A stretch of DNA of 64,000 nt from Syngnathus acus (lineage: Eukaryota; Chordata; Actinopteri; Syngnathiformes; Syngnathidae), in the NCBI RefSeq assembly GCF_901709675.1, contig NC_051087.1:14690067-14754066 (forward strand), given 5' to 3'. The notes below the pieces were generated by a model that saw nothing but the letters and a program-made list of their open reading frames with translations, did not search any database and was not told the DNA's origin. A program made the position numbers and the translations under genes. This document shows, one piece after another, positions 21,819 to 30,499 of the stretch. Numbering within the stretch: position 1 is the first letter of the stretch; each line of letters starts with the position of its first letter.

Positions 21819-22217
21819 TCACCTCTCCAGAATGCTGTTCCAGGTTGTAGAGAGCATGTAGGCTCCCTCGTCCCTGTTGATGGTCCTCGGGCCCCGCTTG
21901 CGGATCTCAATGGCCTCCCTGATCCAACGCTGATGTTCGTTTTCTTCAGTGCGGATGACTCTGGCCTTTTCCCAGTCCATGATGTGGTTTTCTCTTTTAC
22001 AGTGGTTGGTAATGGCTGACTTGTAGTGTTCCTGTTCTGCTTGTAGTTTTATTGCTCTTGTTTGTCTTGTTGCTGTCTCCTTCTTACACTCCTTCTTGTG
22101 TTCTGTTTTTCTTGTGATGAAGTTCCTCCCTGTCTCCCCGATGTATGATTTATTGCACGATTTGCATGGAATCTCGTATATAGAATTGCATTTATTTTCC
22201 GGGTTGACCCTGTCTTT
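21819..22217 (-). pseudogene. GIY-YIG endonuclease domain of Penelope-like element
   Basis: Reading on the minus strand from the SINE junction at about 22217, the frame gives DRVNPENKCNSIYEIPC, then KSCNKSYIGETGRNF, ITRKTEHKK, and further on NHIMDWEKARVIRTEEN and HQRWIREAIEIRK, ending WNSILER at the stop 21819-21821. The Y-EIPC-C-YIGETGR arrangement is the signature of the Penelope-type GIY-YIG nuclease: the IYEI and YIG strands, a CxxC pair, then the conserved Arg and Glu/His region. The nuclease would nick target DNA to prime reverse transcription. The domain is almost intact, about 130 codons, but the RT that should precede it is gone and a SINE sits at its N-terminal edge. The stop position fits the family's short tail. 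Confidence 0.85.
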
Positions 22218-22220
22218 TGG

Positions 22221-22584
22221 CTCGGTGGCGTGCTGGGTAGCACGTCCGCCTCACAGTTAGGAGGGTGCGGGTTCGATTCCACCTCCGGCCCTCCCTCTGT
22301 GGAGTTTGCATGTTCTCCCCGAGCCCGCGTGGGTTTTCTCCGGGCACTCCGGTTTCCTCCCACATCCCAAAAACATGCTTGATAGGCCGATTGAAGACTC
22401 CAAATTGTCCCTAGGTGTGAGTGCGAGTGCAAATGGTTGTTTGTCTCTGTGTGCCCTGCGATTGTCTGGCAACCGGTTCAGGGTGTCCCTCGCCTACTGC
22501 CCGATGACGGCTGAGATAGGCTCCAGCACACCCGTGACCCCCGTGGGGACTAAGCGGTTCAGAAAATGGATGGATGGATGGACT
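22221..22584 (+). mobile_element. SINE inserted in the Penelope-like element
   Basis: A full copy, nearly identical to 16597-16960, flanked by the exact 11-bp duplication CTGTCTTTTGG (22210-22220 and 22585-22595). The tail has three ATGG units. It interrupts the segment just upstream of the GIY-YIG domain, so it post-dates the Penelope-like insertion. B box GGTTCGATTCC near 22270. Confidence 0.95.
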
Positions 22585-22604
22585 CTGTCTTTTGGGTGGA
22601 CCAG

Positions 22605-22692
22605 CACTCTGATGAAGGCGGAAGAAACCGCCGAAACATGTCAGGTAATGCACCTAAAATAATTTGTTTGATACAAAAGAACCAGTGAAGTG
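22605..22692 (+). repeat. Right 88-bp arm of perfect inverted repeat
   Basis: Exact reverse complement of 21634-21721. It begins CACTCTGATGAAGGCGG and ends ACCAGTGAAGTG. Perfect identity over 88 bp implies either recent insertion or that both arms were made from one template during insertion. Confidence 0.97.
22609..22642 (+). ncRNA. Hammerhead-ribozyme-like motif, right arm
   Basis: CTGATGA at 22609-22615 is followed by a GGCGG...CCGCC stem-loop (22617-22632), GAA at 22633-22635, and ACATGTC with a minimal AC/GT stem and a canonical GUC cleavage triplet ending at 22642. This is the order of a type-I hammerhead core with a very short stem III. Penelope-like terminal repeats are known to carry such motifs. 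Stem I is weak (CT/AG plus GCA/TGC), so self-cleavage cannot be assumed. This copy is antisense to the nuclease frame. Confidence 0.65.
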
Positions 22693-22693
22693 C

Positions 22694-22738
22694 TGTAGTA
22701 TAGTATAGTATAGTATAGTATAGTATAGTATAGTATAT
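22694..22738 (+). repeat. (TATAG)n microsatellite, right side
   Basis: About eight units of the same pentanucleotide as 21553-21599 and in the same orientation, starting two bases beyond the right arm of the inverted repeat. Confidence 0.95.
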
Positions 22739-22739
22739 T

Positions 22740-23204
22740 AAGTCCTTCATCTGCATATCTGCTCACCTCAGCAAACAACAATGCATTGTCTATACATATT
22801 TAATTTTAAAGATGAATAATATTCATCATTAGAAAAAGACCATTTATACTAACCACATTGTTGCATTTTCTTATACATAACTATCCAAGAAAATTTATAT
22901 ATTGTTTCAAACTCTTTAAGAACAAAAAAACATTAATGGGAAAACAATGCTATCATGTGGCTGGTGGGTGGTGGTCGAAAAAGAAAGAACCTAAAAAATA
23001 AAATAACAACCAAAATAAAGTCAATCAAAGGAAAACACAGAATCCGTATTCCTCTTGATTTTTTTTACTTGAGTGTTTAGCGTTTGATGTTCAGGTACTA
23101 GTGCTCAGATGACACAATTTAGTAAACTACAACATTAAACAATCTCTTGCAACCAGGGCTGAGTGAGGTGTCTTCAGACCACTTTGTAGAAAGGTTTGTT
23201 TGCA
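22740..23204. other. Unassigned AT-rich sequence
   Basis: No gene or repeat boundary is recognised between the microsatellite and the family C transposon. Confidence 0.3.
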
Positions 23205-23562
23205 TACCGTGTTTTTCCATGCATAATGCGCAAAATTTAACTAATTTATTGTCCTAAAATCTGGGGTGCGCATTATGCATGGGTACAACAATTTTTGAAG
23301 AAAATCTCCCTCGAAATAAAACTTGAAATCACACCTTTCTTCTTGTTTGTTGTCAATCGCGCATCGCATTCAGCCATCCTGCCCAACACACTTAGTCAGT
23401 AAAATTCATAATTGACGACACATCGTTTGATGCGATGGTGCAATCCTTGATGGTGTGTTATTGTCAAATATTGTTTGTTTTTTAATCTCCATCGCAAACC
23501 GGATATCATACGGAGGCCGCCATTACAGAGGCGCAGAACGGATGCGCAAGACACGTCAGCTA

Positions 23563-23568
23563 TATAAA
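23563..23568 (+). promoter_or_regulatory. TATA box inside family C copy 1
   Basis: GCTATATAAAGAGCG lies at the same place in all three family C copies, followed after about 20 bases by AGTTCAGTTCT and then TTACAGGTAATA. This is the arrangement of a core promoter, start site and first splice donor. Presumed remnant of the ancestral transposase promoter. Confidence 0.5.
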
Positions 23569-23656
23569 GAGCGAGAGTTCAGTTCTCTACCTAAATGCGT
23601 ATTACAGGTAATAATACTTCTCTGCTGTTCACTTCAAACACGCTCCATACGAACAC

Positions 23657-24096
23657 TGTCACGACTCGTCCCCGGTCACGCCCATGTTGTCATAGTTTTG
23701 TCCGTGTGTCTGTGTGCTCGCCCCTCCCCTCCTGTGTGCCCATGATAAGTGTAATCATTCTCACCTGCCTCTTGTTACCTGTCTTGTATTTAAGTCCTGT
23801 CTGTGTCACTCCCTGTCGGATCATTGTTGTCGTCAGGTCCTGTTGTTTTCTTGTCTCACGTCCTGGTCAGTCAGTCTAGTTATTGTTGTGTTAATGTCAT
23901 GATGTCTTTTTGGTTCCGGTCTTTGGTAATGTCACCCTGTCTTTTTGTTTCACGTCTTTTTCGGTCAGTCTTGTTGTTAGGTTTTGTTAGTGAGTTAGTA
24001 TGTCAGTTTGCCGAGTCTTTTTGAGTTTGCTTCAATAAACCCTGGTCCAAGCTGCACTTGGTCGCCCTGCTCCATTTCCACACTCCGCTCGTGACA
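23657..24096 (+). repeat. 5' LTR of non-autonomous element
   Basis: Starts TGTCACGACTCGTCC and ends CGCTCGTGACA. An AATAAACCCTGG polyadenylation signal lies near 24032, followed by GCTGCACTTGGTCGCCCTG, a block shared with the solo LTRs at 30877, 32326 and 59331. It is about 98% similar by eye to the 3' LTR, with differences mainly in the last 12 bases. Confidence 0.92.
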
Positions 24097-24098
24097 GA

Positions 24099-24570
24099 AT
24101 GCTCCGACCACTACAGCGACCAGCGCTTGGACCTTCCTCCACCACCAGCTCCCGTCTGCGACGCCCGAGCCACGTTCGTCGTCCGAGCATGTTCCAGCGC
24201 GATTGGCTCCGCTGTCGCCATCGGACTTCGCTCCAGCGACACCGGCTCCACGGCCGCCATCGGGACTTTGCTCCAGCGACGCCGGACTCGCGGTCGCCAT
24301 CGGAGTTTCTCCCGGCGCCATCGGCTCCGCGACAGTCATCGGACTTCGCTGCCGCGACGCGGGACCCGCGGCCGCCATCGGAGTGCCTCCCAGCGCCATC
24401 AGACTCGCGGCCGCCAACGGGCTCCACCCCAGCGTCACCGGACCCGCGGCGTTGCTGGGCCTCGTGCCAACAATGCCGGACCCGCGATCGTCACAGACCC
24501 TGCTCCCACTGCTGAAACACTGACTCCTGCTGCTGCGTGCAGCTCTGACTTTCAAATGCCGCTGATTGCG
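24099..24570 (+). other. Pro/Ala/Ser-rich repetitive open region
   Basis: Directly after the 5' LTR, overlapping frames (24099-24515, 24203-24523 and 24058 onward) are all open. The peptide pattern PSDFAPATPAPRP / SPSEFLPAPSAPR recurs with a period of about 13-14 residues (about 42 bp), passing between frames at small indels. There is no zinc knuckle, capsid or enzyme signature. It could be the decayed remnant of an unusual repetitive protein carried by the element, or simply GC-rich repeats with few stops. I do not assign a function. Confidence 0.45.
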
Positions 24571-24584
24571 GCGATGACTTTTAG

Positions 24585-24770
24585 TGGCCGCCCGAGTGCG
24601 GTTCGGTTCCCCAAGTTGCCGGCCGAGTGCGGTTCGGTTCCCCAAGTTGCCGCCCGAGTGCGGTTCGGTTCCCCAAGTTGCCGCCCGAGTGCAGTTCTGT
24701 GCCCCAAGCTGCCGCCCGAGTGCGGTTCTGTGCCCCAAGTTGCCGCCCGAGTGCGGTTCTGTGCCCCAAG
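24585..24770 (+). repeat. 31-bp tandem repeats
   Basis: Six or so units built on GCCGCCCGAGTGCGGTTC plus GGTTCCCCAAGTT or TGTGCCCCAAGTT. Because 31 is not a multiple of three, a frame reading through cycles through three peptide registers, and all are free of stops. The array continues after the LINE at 26895, showing that the LINE inserted into it. Confidence 0.92.
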
Positions 24771-24771
24771 T

Positions 24772-26663
24772 GCTTTGAGTGCTCTGACTGGGACATGTTC
24801 AAGTCAGCAGCAACATATGACAATCAGATCGACATTGATGAGTACGCCATGACTGTGTCAGCCTACATCAACAAATGCTCCGAGGACGTCAGCACCACTA
24901 AGAACATCATCACCCGAGCCAACCAACGACCCTGGATGACTGAGGATGTACGTCATACGCTACGAGCACGGAACTCAGCCTTCAAGTCTGGCGACAAGGA
25001 GGCACTGAGGACAGCGAGAGCCAACTTGATTCGTGCCATCAGGCTAGCGAAGCGAAGCCACAGTCGGAAAATTCAGGATTTTTTCCACGACGCCAATAAC
25101 ACCAGGAGTATGTGGCAAGGCATACGGGCGATCACGGACTACAACTTACCCTCCCCCCCAGTGGGTGAGGTTGATGCTGACTTCCTGAATGGTCTAAATA
25201 ACTTCTTTGGGCGTTTTGAGGCACTAAACAGCACTCCTGCAGTTAAAACTGTTCCCCACCAGGAAGAGGAGGCCCTCTGCCTTGACTCAGCCGACGTGTG
25301 GAAGACTCTGAGAAGAGTCAACCCACGTAAGGCCCCAGGCCCCGACAACATACCTGGGCGGGTGTTCAAAGAATGTGCAGGCCAGCTGGCTGGTGTCATC
25401 ACAGACATTTTTAACATCTCGCTGGACCAAGCCAAAGTGCCAGTGTGCTTCAAGGCTGCCTCCATCATTCCGGTGCCGAAGAAACCTCAAATCACCTCAT
25501 GGAATGACTACAGACCTGTGGCACTGACTCCCATCATGATGAAGTGCTTCGAAAGGCTGCTCAAAGATCACATCGTCTCCAGACTCCCCCCAACATTCGA
25601 TCCGTTCCAGTTCGCCTACCGGCAGAACCGCTCTACTGAGGATGCCATCTCCTCCGTTCTTCACCTGAGCCTGGCTCACCTGGAGGAGAGGAACACCCAC
25701 GTGCGGTTGCTGTTCCTGGACTTCAGCTCAGCGTTTAACACCATCATTCCACAACATCTGGTGGAAAAACTGGAACACCTGGGCTTCAGCACCCCCCTTC
25801 GGAACTGGCTGCTAGACTTCCTCACCAACAGACCTCAGTCAGTCCGGGTCGGACAGAACACCTCAGATGTCATCACCCTCAGCACAGGCTCCCCTCAGGG
25901 CTGCATCCTGAGCCCCCTGCTGTTCACCCTGATGACACACGACTGCGCCCCCAGGTTCACCACCAATCACATCGTGAAGTTTGCAGACGACACAACGGTG
26001 GTGGGCCTCATCAGGGACAACAACGACCTGGACTACAGAGAGGAGGTGGAGCAGTTGGTGGGCTGGTGCAGAGAAAACAGCCTGATCCTGAATGTGGAGA
26101 AGACGAAGGAGATCATCGTCGACTTCAGGAAGAACCAGCCTCACCACGCTCCACTGATCATCAACAGCTCAGCTGTGGAGGTGGTCAGCAGCACTAAATT
26201 CCTGGGAGTCCACATCACAGACGACCTCACCTGGACTGTGAACACCACAACACTGGTCAAGAGGGCACAGAAGCGCTTGTACTTCCTGCGGAGGATGAGG
26301 AGAGCCCACCTGCCCCCACCCATCATGAGGACGTTCTACCAAAGCACCATAGAGAGCATTCTGACAAGCTGTCTCTCGGTGTGGTGTGGAGGTTGCAGCG
26401 CCTCCGATTGGAAAAACCTGAGGAGAGTGGTGAGGACAGCAGAGAGGATCATCGGGGCTCCTCCTCCCTCCATTCAGGACTTGTCATCCCAGCGCTGCGT
26501 GTCCCGAGCCCGAAATATTATCAGTGACCTATCACACCCCCACCATGGACTGTTCTCCCTGCTGCCCTCTGGGAAGAGGTTTCGCAGCATCCGCTGCAAG
26601 TCCACCAGGTTCTGCAATAGTTTTTTCCCTGCTGTCGTCAGACTGTTGAACATTCAAACGTAG
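24772..26663 (+). CDS. LINE RT, open from truncation to stop
   Basis: About 630 codons. Order: linker (TRANQRPWMTEDVRHTL, RKIQDFFHDANN); fingers ([35 protein letters not shown]); [13 protein letters not shown]; palm [31 protein letters not shown]; catalytic KFADDTTVVGLI with both aspartates; [40 protein letters not shown]-terminal [17 protein letters not shown] and LLPSGKRF. The endonuclease is missing because of 5' truncation. Upstream the frame continues into the 31-bp repeats with an ATG at 24627, giving a fortuitous 678-codon fusion. CR1/L2/Rex1-like; exact clade not fixed. Confidence 0.88.
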
Positions 26664-26894
26664 CATTCCTCTGCACACTTGTAAATACTGCTTTTGTCTC
26701 CTGCACTGTTTACATACTTTATCACTGCTGCACTTTGTACTTTATAATTATCTTATTTCATATTTTTATATAGAATGTCACTTTTTAACCAGCCGAAATA
26801 CCTCTACATTGTTGAAAGCCGTATGCAACGAAATTTCGTTTTGTACACACCTAGTGTTGACAAAATGACAATAAAGTTCTGTCTAAGTCTAAGT
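24772..26894 (+). mobile_element. 5'-truncated LINE inserted in the 31-bp array
   Basis: Begins GCTTTGAGTGCTCTG, equal to position 34848 of the longer copy at 33720-37090. Ends AATAAAGTTCTGTCTAAG and a (GTCTAA)n tail. CCAAGT flanks both ends (24766-24771 and 26895-26900), consistent with a 6-bp target duplication. The RT is open throughout, unlike the longer copy, so this is the better preserved member of the family. Confidence 0.9.
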
Positions 26895-27279
26895 CCAAGT
26901 TGCCGCCCGAGTGCGGTTCTGTCCCCCAAGTTGCTGCCGAGTGCGGTTCAGGTCCCCAGTGTGTGCCGCGATTGTGGCCCTGGGCCCCTGAACGCCGCCG
27001 AGTGCAGTTCTGTCCCCTCAAGTGCTGCCGATTGCGGTTCAGGTCCCCAGTGTGTGCCACGAGTGTGGCCCTGGGCCCCTGAACGCCGCTGAGTGCAGTT
27101 CTGTCCCCCAAGTCGCCGCCGAGTGCGGTTGTTTCCCCAGTCGCCGCCGAGCGCGGTTCAGGCTGTTTCTAAAACCAGTAGGGTCGTCTGGACTGGTGCG
27201 CTAACCCCACCCCCCGCGTGCCGCCGTGGGGAGTTGGGTTTTTGGGACGTCGGGAGCCGTCCCTTGTGGGGGGGGGTTC
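26895..27279 (+). repeat. GC-rich repeats and polypurine tract before 3' LTR
   Basis: Two copies of a ~107-bp composite unit (GTTCAGGTCCCCAGTGTGTGCC ... GGGCCCCTGAACGCCG) follow residual 31-bp units. The segment ends in CCTTGTGGGGGGGGGTTC, a G-run polypurine tract just inside the 3' LTR, the normal site for plus-strand DNA priming. Confidence 0.8.
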
Positions 27280-27722
27280 TGTCACGACTCGTCCCCGGTC
27301 ACGTCCATGTTGTCATAGTTTTGTCCGTGTGTCTGTGTGCTCGCCCCTCCCCTCCTGTGTGCCCATGATAAGTGTAATCATTCTCACCTGCCTCTTGTTA
27401 CCTGTCTTGTATTTAAGTCCTGTCTGTGTGTCACTCCCTGTCGGATCATTGTTGTCGTCAGGTCCTGTTGTTTTCTTGTCTCACGTCCTGGTCAGTCAGT
27501 CTAGTTATTGTTGTGTTAATGTCATGATGTCTTTTTGGTTCCGGTCTTTGGTAATGTCACCCTGTCTTTTTGTTTCACGTCTTTTTCGGTCAGTCTTGTT
27601 GTTAGGTTTTGTTAGTGAGTTAGTATGTCAGTTTGCCGAGTCTTTTTGAGTTTGCTTCAATAAACCCTGGTCCAAGCTGCACTTGGTCGCCCTGCTCCAT
27701 TTCCACACTCCGAAGCCTGACA
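27280..27722 (+). repeat. 3' LTR of non-autonomous element
   Basis: TGTCACGACTCG...CCGAAGCCTGACA, about 443 bp, direct repeat of 23657-24096. It has an extra TG in the TGTGTGTCACTCC segment and a different terminal 12 bases. Confidence 0.92.
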
Positions 27723-28022
27723 AACACAATGCTCTCGTATCAGACGCTTGCTCGATCACCTGCTCGTTTGCTGTCACAATGTACCCGACACAGATCCGAA
27801 ACATTTCTTCGCTATCGAGTTTGCTACCGCATGCGCAGTGATACTGACCGGCAGAATAACATCCGGTTGTTCCCAAAGATGATCTTTTTTCTGAAATAAT
27901 TTTACGTTTACGGACTTAAGTAAGAGTCAAAATTTGGGTGCGTATTATACATGGGTACAGGCTTTTTTCCAGCAGCGACATGCCATTTTTAGGGTGCGCA
28001 TTATGCATGGGAAAACACGGTA

Positions 28023-28705
28023 TATCATTGACCTGGTTTTAAGCAATTTTATTTATGGGCTCTCATTCCACACTGATGTACCACACTTTTTGAGAACTAT
28101 CCATATAATACTTTACTAGAGTTGAGCCTATCCCAGCTTTATTTGGGAATGTAGATGTACACCCAAAAACCAAAGAAATAGAAGACAGTCTGAACTGTGA
28201 GGTGCTTATTCATACACCTGGGGTAAGTATAATTTTGGGGTTGACTTTTGGCCTATCACTGTTGAAAATAGACTACATAAAGTTACGACTAAAATTATTC
28301 ATACCCCTGTGGCATGGCTCATGTCAGCTTTAACGGCACACCATTTAAACTTTTAACAATGTACCTTTAAACTTTAAAGTTTAATAGAAGAGGGTGGTGG
28401 AATTGAGCGTTCAATTGTACCCAATATGTTTTATTGCACTAGGACCTTGACCACGTTAAACTTTTAACAATGGTTTCAATATTCAGAGTTGCTTTGTCCA
28501 ACCAAATTAAAAGTTACATAATTATTAGAGATTGCAACAAAAACTGTTGTTTTTACACAATAATAACTATAGGCAACAACCTCCAGAGAGTCCAGGGCTA
28601 ACTGTATCACAATCTACTGTTAAAAGAGGAACACTAAAGTTCGGTAGGGTCAATAGTTCTTAAGCAGTTATTGCAAAGAAAGTATGTATGTACAGTATTC
28701 AGTGT
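28023..28705. other. Unassigned AT-rich sequence
   Basis: Nothing is firmly recognised. GAGCCTATCCCAGCT at 28126-28140 is probably a tiny relic of the SINE 3' domain on the minus strand. Confidence 0.3.
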
Positions 28706-28712
28706 TATTTAC

Positions 28713-28935
28713 ATCCATCCATTATCTCAGCCACTTTTCCTCACGATGGTCAAGGGCGCGCTGGAGCCTATCCCAGCCAACTTTGGGCAATAGGCAGGGG
28801 ACACTCTGAACTGGTTGCCAGCCAATCGTAGGGCACTCAGACAAACACACTCACATCTATGGGCAATTTGGAGTGCTCAATCAGCCTACCAGGCGTATTT
28901 TTAGAATGTGTGAGGAAATCGGAGCACCCACACCG
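28713..28935 (-). mobile_element. SINE copy, minus strand, truncated
   Basis: Starts CATCCATCCATTATC (the reversed ATGG tail), then GGAGCCTATCCCAGCC, GAACTGGTTGCCAGCCAAT, GGGCAATTTGGAGTGCTCAA, and ends near GGAAATCGGAGCACCC. The tRNA head is missing. Diverged, no target duplication seen. Confidence 0.85.
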
Positions 28936-29267
28936 GAATCAAAACCATACATCTGAAGTCTACTTGTTCATGAACATAACTTTACTCAGACACAGGTGTT
29001 GAAGACAAAGTCGGCCTTACTGCTTAATACGGTTGCTCAGATTGCACGTTTCACACATTAACCTTGTGACTCTGACTCTATACCACAGCAAATGCCATAC
29101 ATTTGACATGACCATCATGTCAAATGTATGAGTACTTTGGAGAAAGTGGCACCACCTGGTTAGTGTGATATCACTGATGCCTTCATTCTGTGGATGAGCT
29201 TGACATTTAAACCAGACAGACAAGATATGTTGAGAGCTGCTTCTCTGATATTCAATAAATTACTCAG

Positions 29268-29642
29268 TTTACCAATGAGGACAATGGATAAATGAGCATT
29301 GCTATGATATGAGTATGGCAAAAATAATGAGATTGTACTGCAATACGTTTATTCTGCAGTATTTATTGCACATCAAATTAAAGTGTGTACCACTGACTAT
29401 TTCATCATCCTACTGAAAAAGAATAAATAACAGCATACAATATTTTGAACAAAGGTTTACCAATGAGGACAATGGATAAATGAGCATTGCTATGATATGA
29501 GTATGGCAAAATAATGAGATTGCACTGCAGTAGGTTTATTATGCAGTATTTATTGCACATCAAATTAGAGTGTGTACCACTGACTATTTCATCATCTTAC
29601 TGGAAAAGAATAAATAACAGCATACAATATTTTGAACAAAGA
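29268..29642 (+). repeat. 188-bp tandem duplication, two units
   Basis: Units 29268-29455 and 29456-29642 start TTTACCAATGAGGACAATGG and end TATTTTGAACAAAG. They differ at about ten positions and by one A indel, so the duplication is not recent. No gene or element signature inside. Confidence 0.92.
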
Positions 29643-30499
29643 GCGAGCGAGCTGCCTGGTGATGACCACACTAGCTGGCTTTAGCACGAGAACTACCAGG
29701 GCCATCATTTTGGTGATTCTCAAACTTTGATATTAGAGTTGCAGTAAGATAAGGTTAACATGTAGGAGTCTTCTGCCTGAATCTGGAGATGCGGCAAGTT
29801 TGCTATCCTGACACAGAGAATGTGTAACGATTTGATTCGGAAAATGTTTTTGAATGAAAAATGCGTGCATTCAACCAAATCAAATTGTTCCACTCTAAAA
29901 TTTAGCGAGATATGTATTGAATTGATTTATTTATCTTTCATTGGAGACATATCTTAAAGAAAAATGATCTTGTCTTTAAAGAATTTTTTTCCAGTTTCAA
30001 TAGGACCTGGACTTGCTCCTAATACTCCCCATTCACACATAGCAGCGCCAGCAAATGACTTCCGACTGGATTTGTCCTTTCAGTGGGGGGTATTCATTTG
30101 AAAACGCATTAAGCAGACGCATTGCTGCTGTTTTTTTTCTGACTACGGAATTGTTGAGTGTTGTGTGAGGTTTTTTTTTTTTTTTTTGTTCTTTTGTTTC
30201 AAATGGCTTACCTTGATTAGAATCTCAAATTGCATTGCGGCTAACTGTAGAATCTGGGTAGGTAGTTGCACACGGTGTTGCAAGAGTGAAAAATAGTCCC
30301 CATGGCAAACACTGGACAAATTATTTTGTGTGATTCTTCGTGGGCGCTAGTTGCTGAGACAGTGGAAATACCACAGCTAGTGATTTTTTTCGTTCATTAT
30401 AACATTGAAATCTTTAGCGATTTTGACGCGGATTGAGTTGTTATGAACACCAAACATGCAGCTATGATACAAGATACAATACATATGTCATTTGATAAT
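29643..30499. other. Unassigned sequence
   Basis: No gene or repeat boundary is supported. A T homopolymer-rich tract lies at about 30171-30187. Confidence 0.3.

Larger units (their letters stand above)
21634..22692 (-). mobile_element. Penelope-like retroelement remnant with inverted arms
   Basis: The outer 88 bp at each end (21634-21721 and 22605-22692) are perfect inverted repeats. Between them lie a minus-strand GIY-YIG endonuclease fragment and a SINE (22221-22584). Penelope-like elements encode RT followed by a C-terminal GIY-YIG nuclease, carry LTR-like terminal copies that are often inverted and 5'-truncated, and have hammerhead-like motifs in those terminal copies. All those traits except RT are seen here. 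RT is absent: the coding part begins just upstream of the nuclease domain. Flanking (TATAG)n arrays sit on both sides. Confidence 0.85.
23657..27722 (+). mobile_element. Non-autonomous LTR retrotransposon (sushi-like LTRs)
   Basis: The element is bounded by two direct LTRs (23657-24096 and 27280-27722) and the exact 5-bp duplication AACAC (23652-23656 and 27723-27727). The empty site is preserved in family C copy 3 near 56608. The internal region has no gag, protease, RT or integrase. It holds a Pro/Ser/Ala-rich repetitive open region (24099-24570), 31-bp tandem repeats (24585-24770), a later LINE, and further GC-rich repeats (26895-27180). A G-run polypurine tract (27268-27276) precedes the 3' LTR. 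LTR sequence resembles those of the sushi-like Gypsy elements, which could supply proteins in trans. Confidence 0.9.
23205..28022 (+). mobile_element. Family C TIR transposon, copy 1, with nested insertions
   Basis: The left end reads TACCGTGTTTTTCCATGC and the right end is its inverse (CATGGGAAAACACGGTA). Both ends are followed inward by GCGCATTATGCATGGGTAC motifs. Removing the LTR element at 23657-27722 leaves about 750 bp, in agreement with copies 2 (764 bp) and 3 (786 bp). TA occurs at each end. The body has a TATA box and a short leader with a splice-donor-like GTAATA but no transposase, so it is non-autonomous. A small deletion near 23613 removes sequence present in the other copies. 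Confidence 0.85.

Noticed and set aside
24627-26663. 678-codon ORF as a host gene
   Set aside because: Its N-terminus is the frame-cycling 31-bp array and the rest is LINE RT with its own target duplication; kept only as a chimeric observation.
29268-29642. CRISPR-like or satellite array
   Set aside because: Only two direct units, no spacers, eukaryotic context; reported as a tandem duplication instead.
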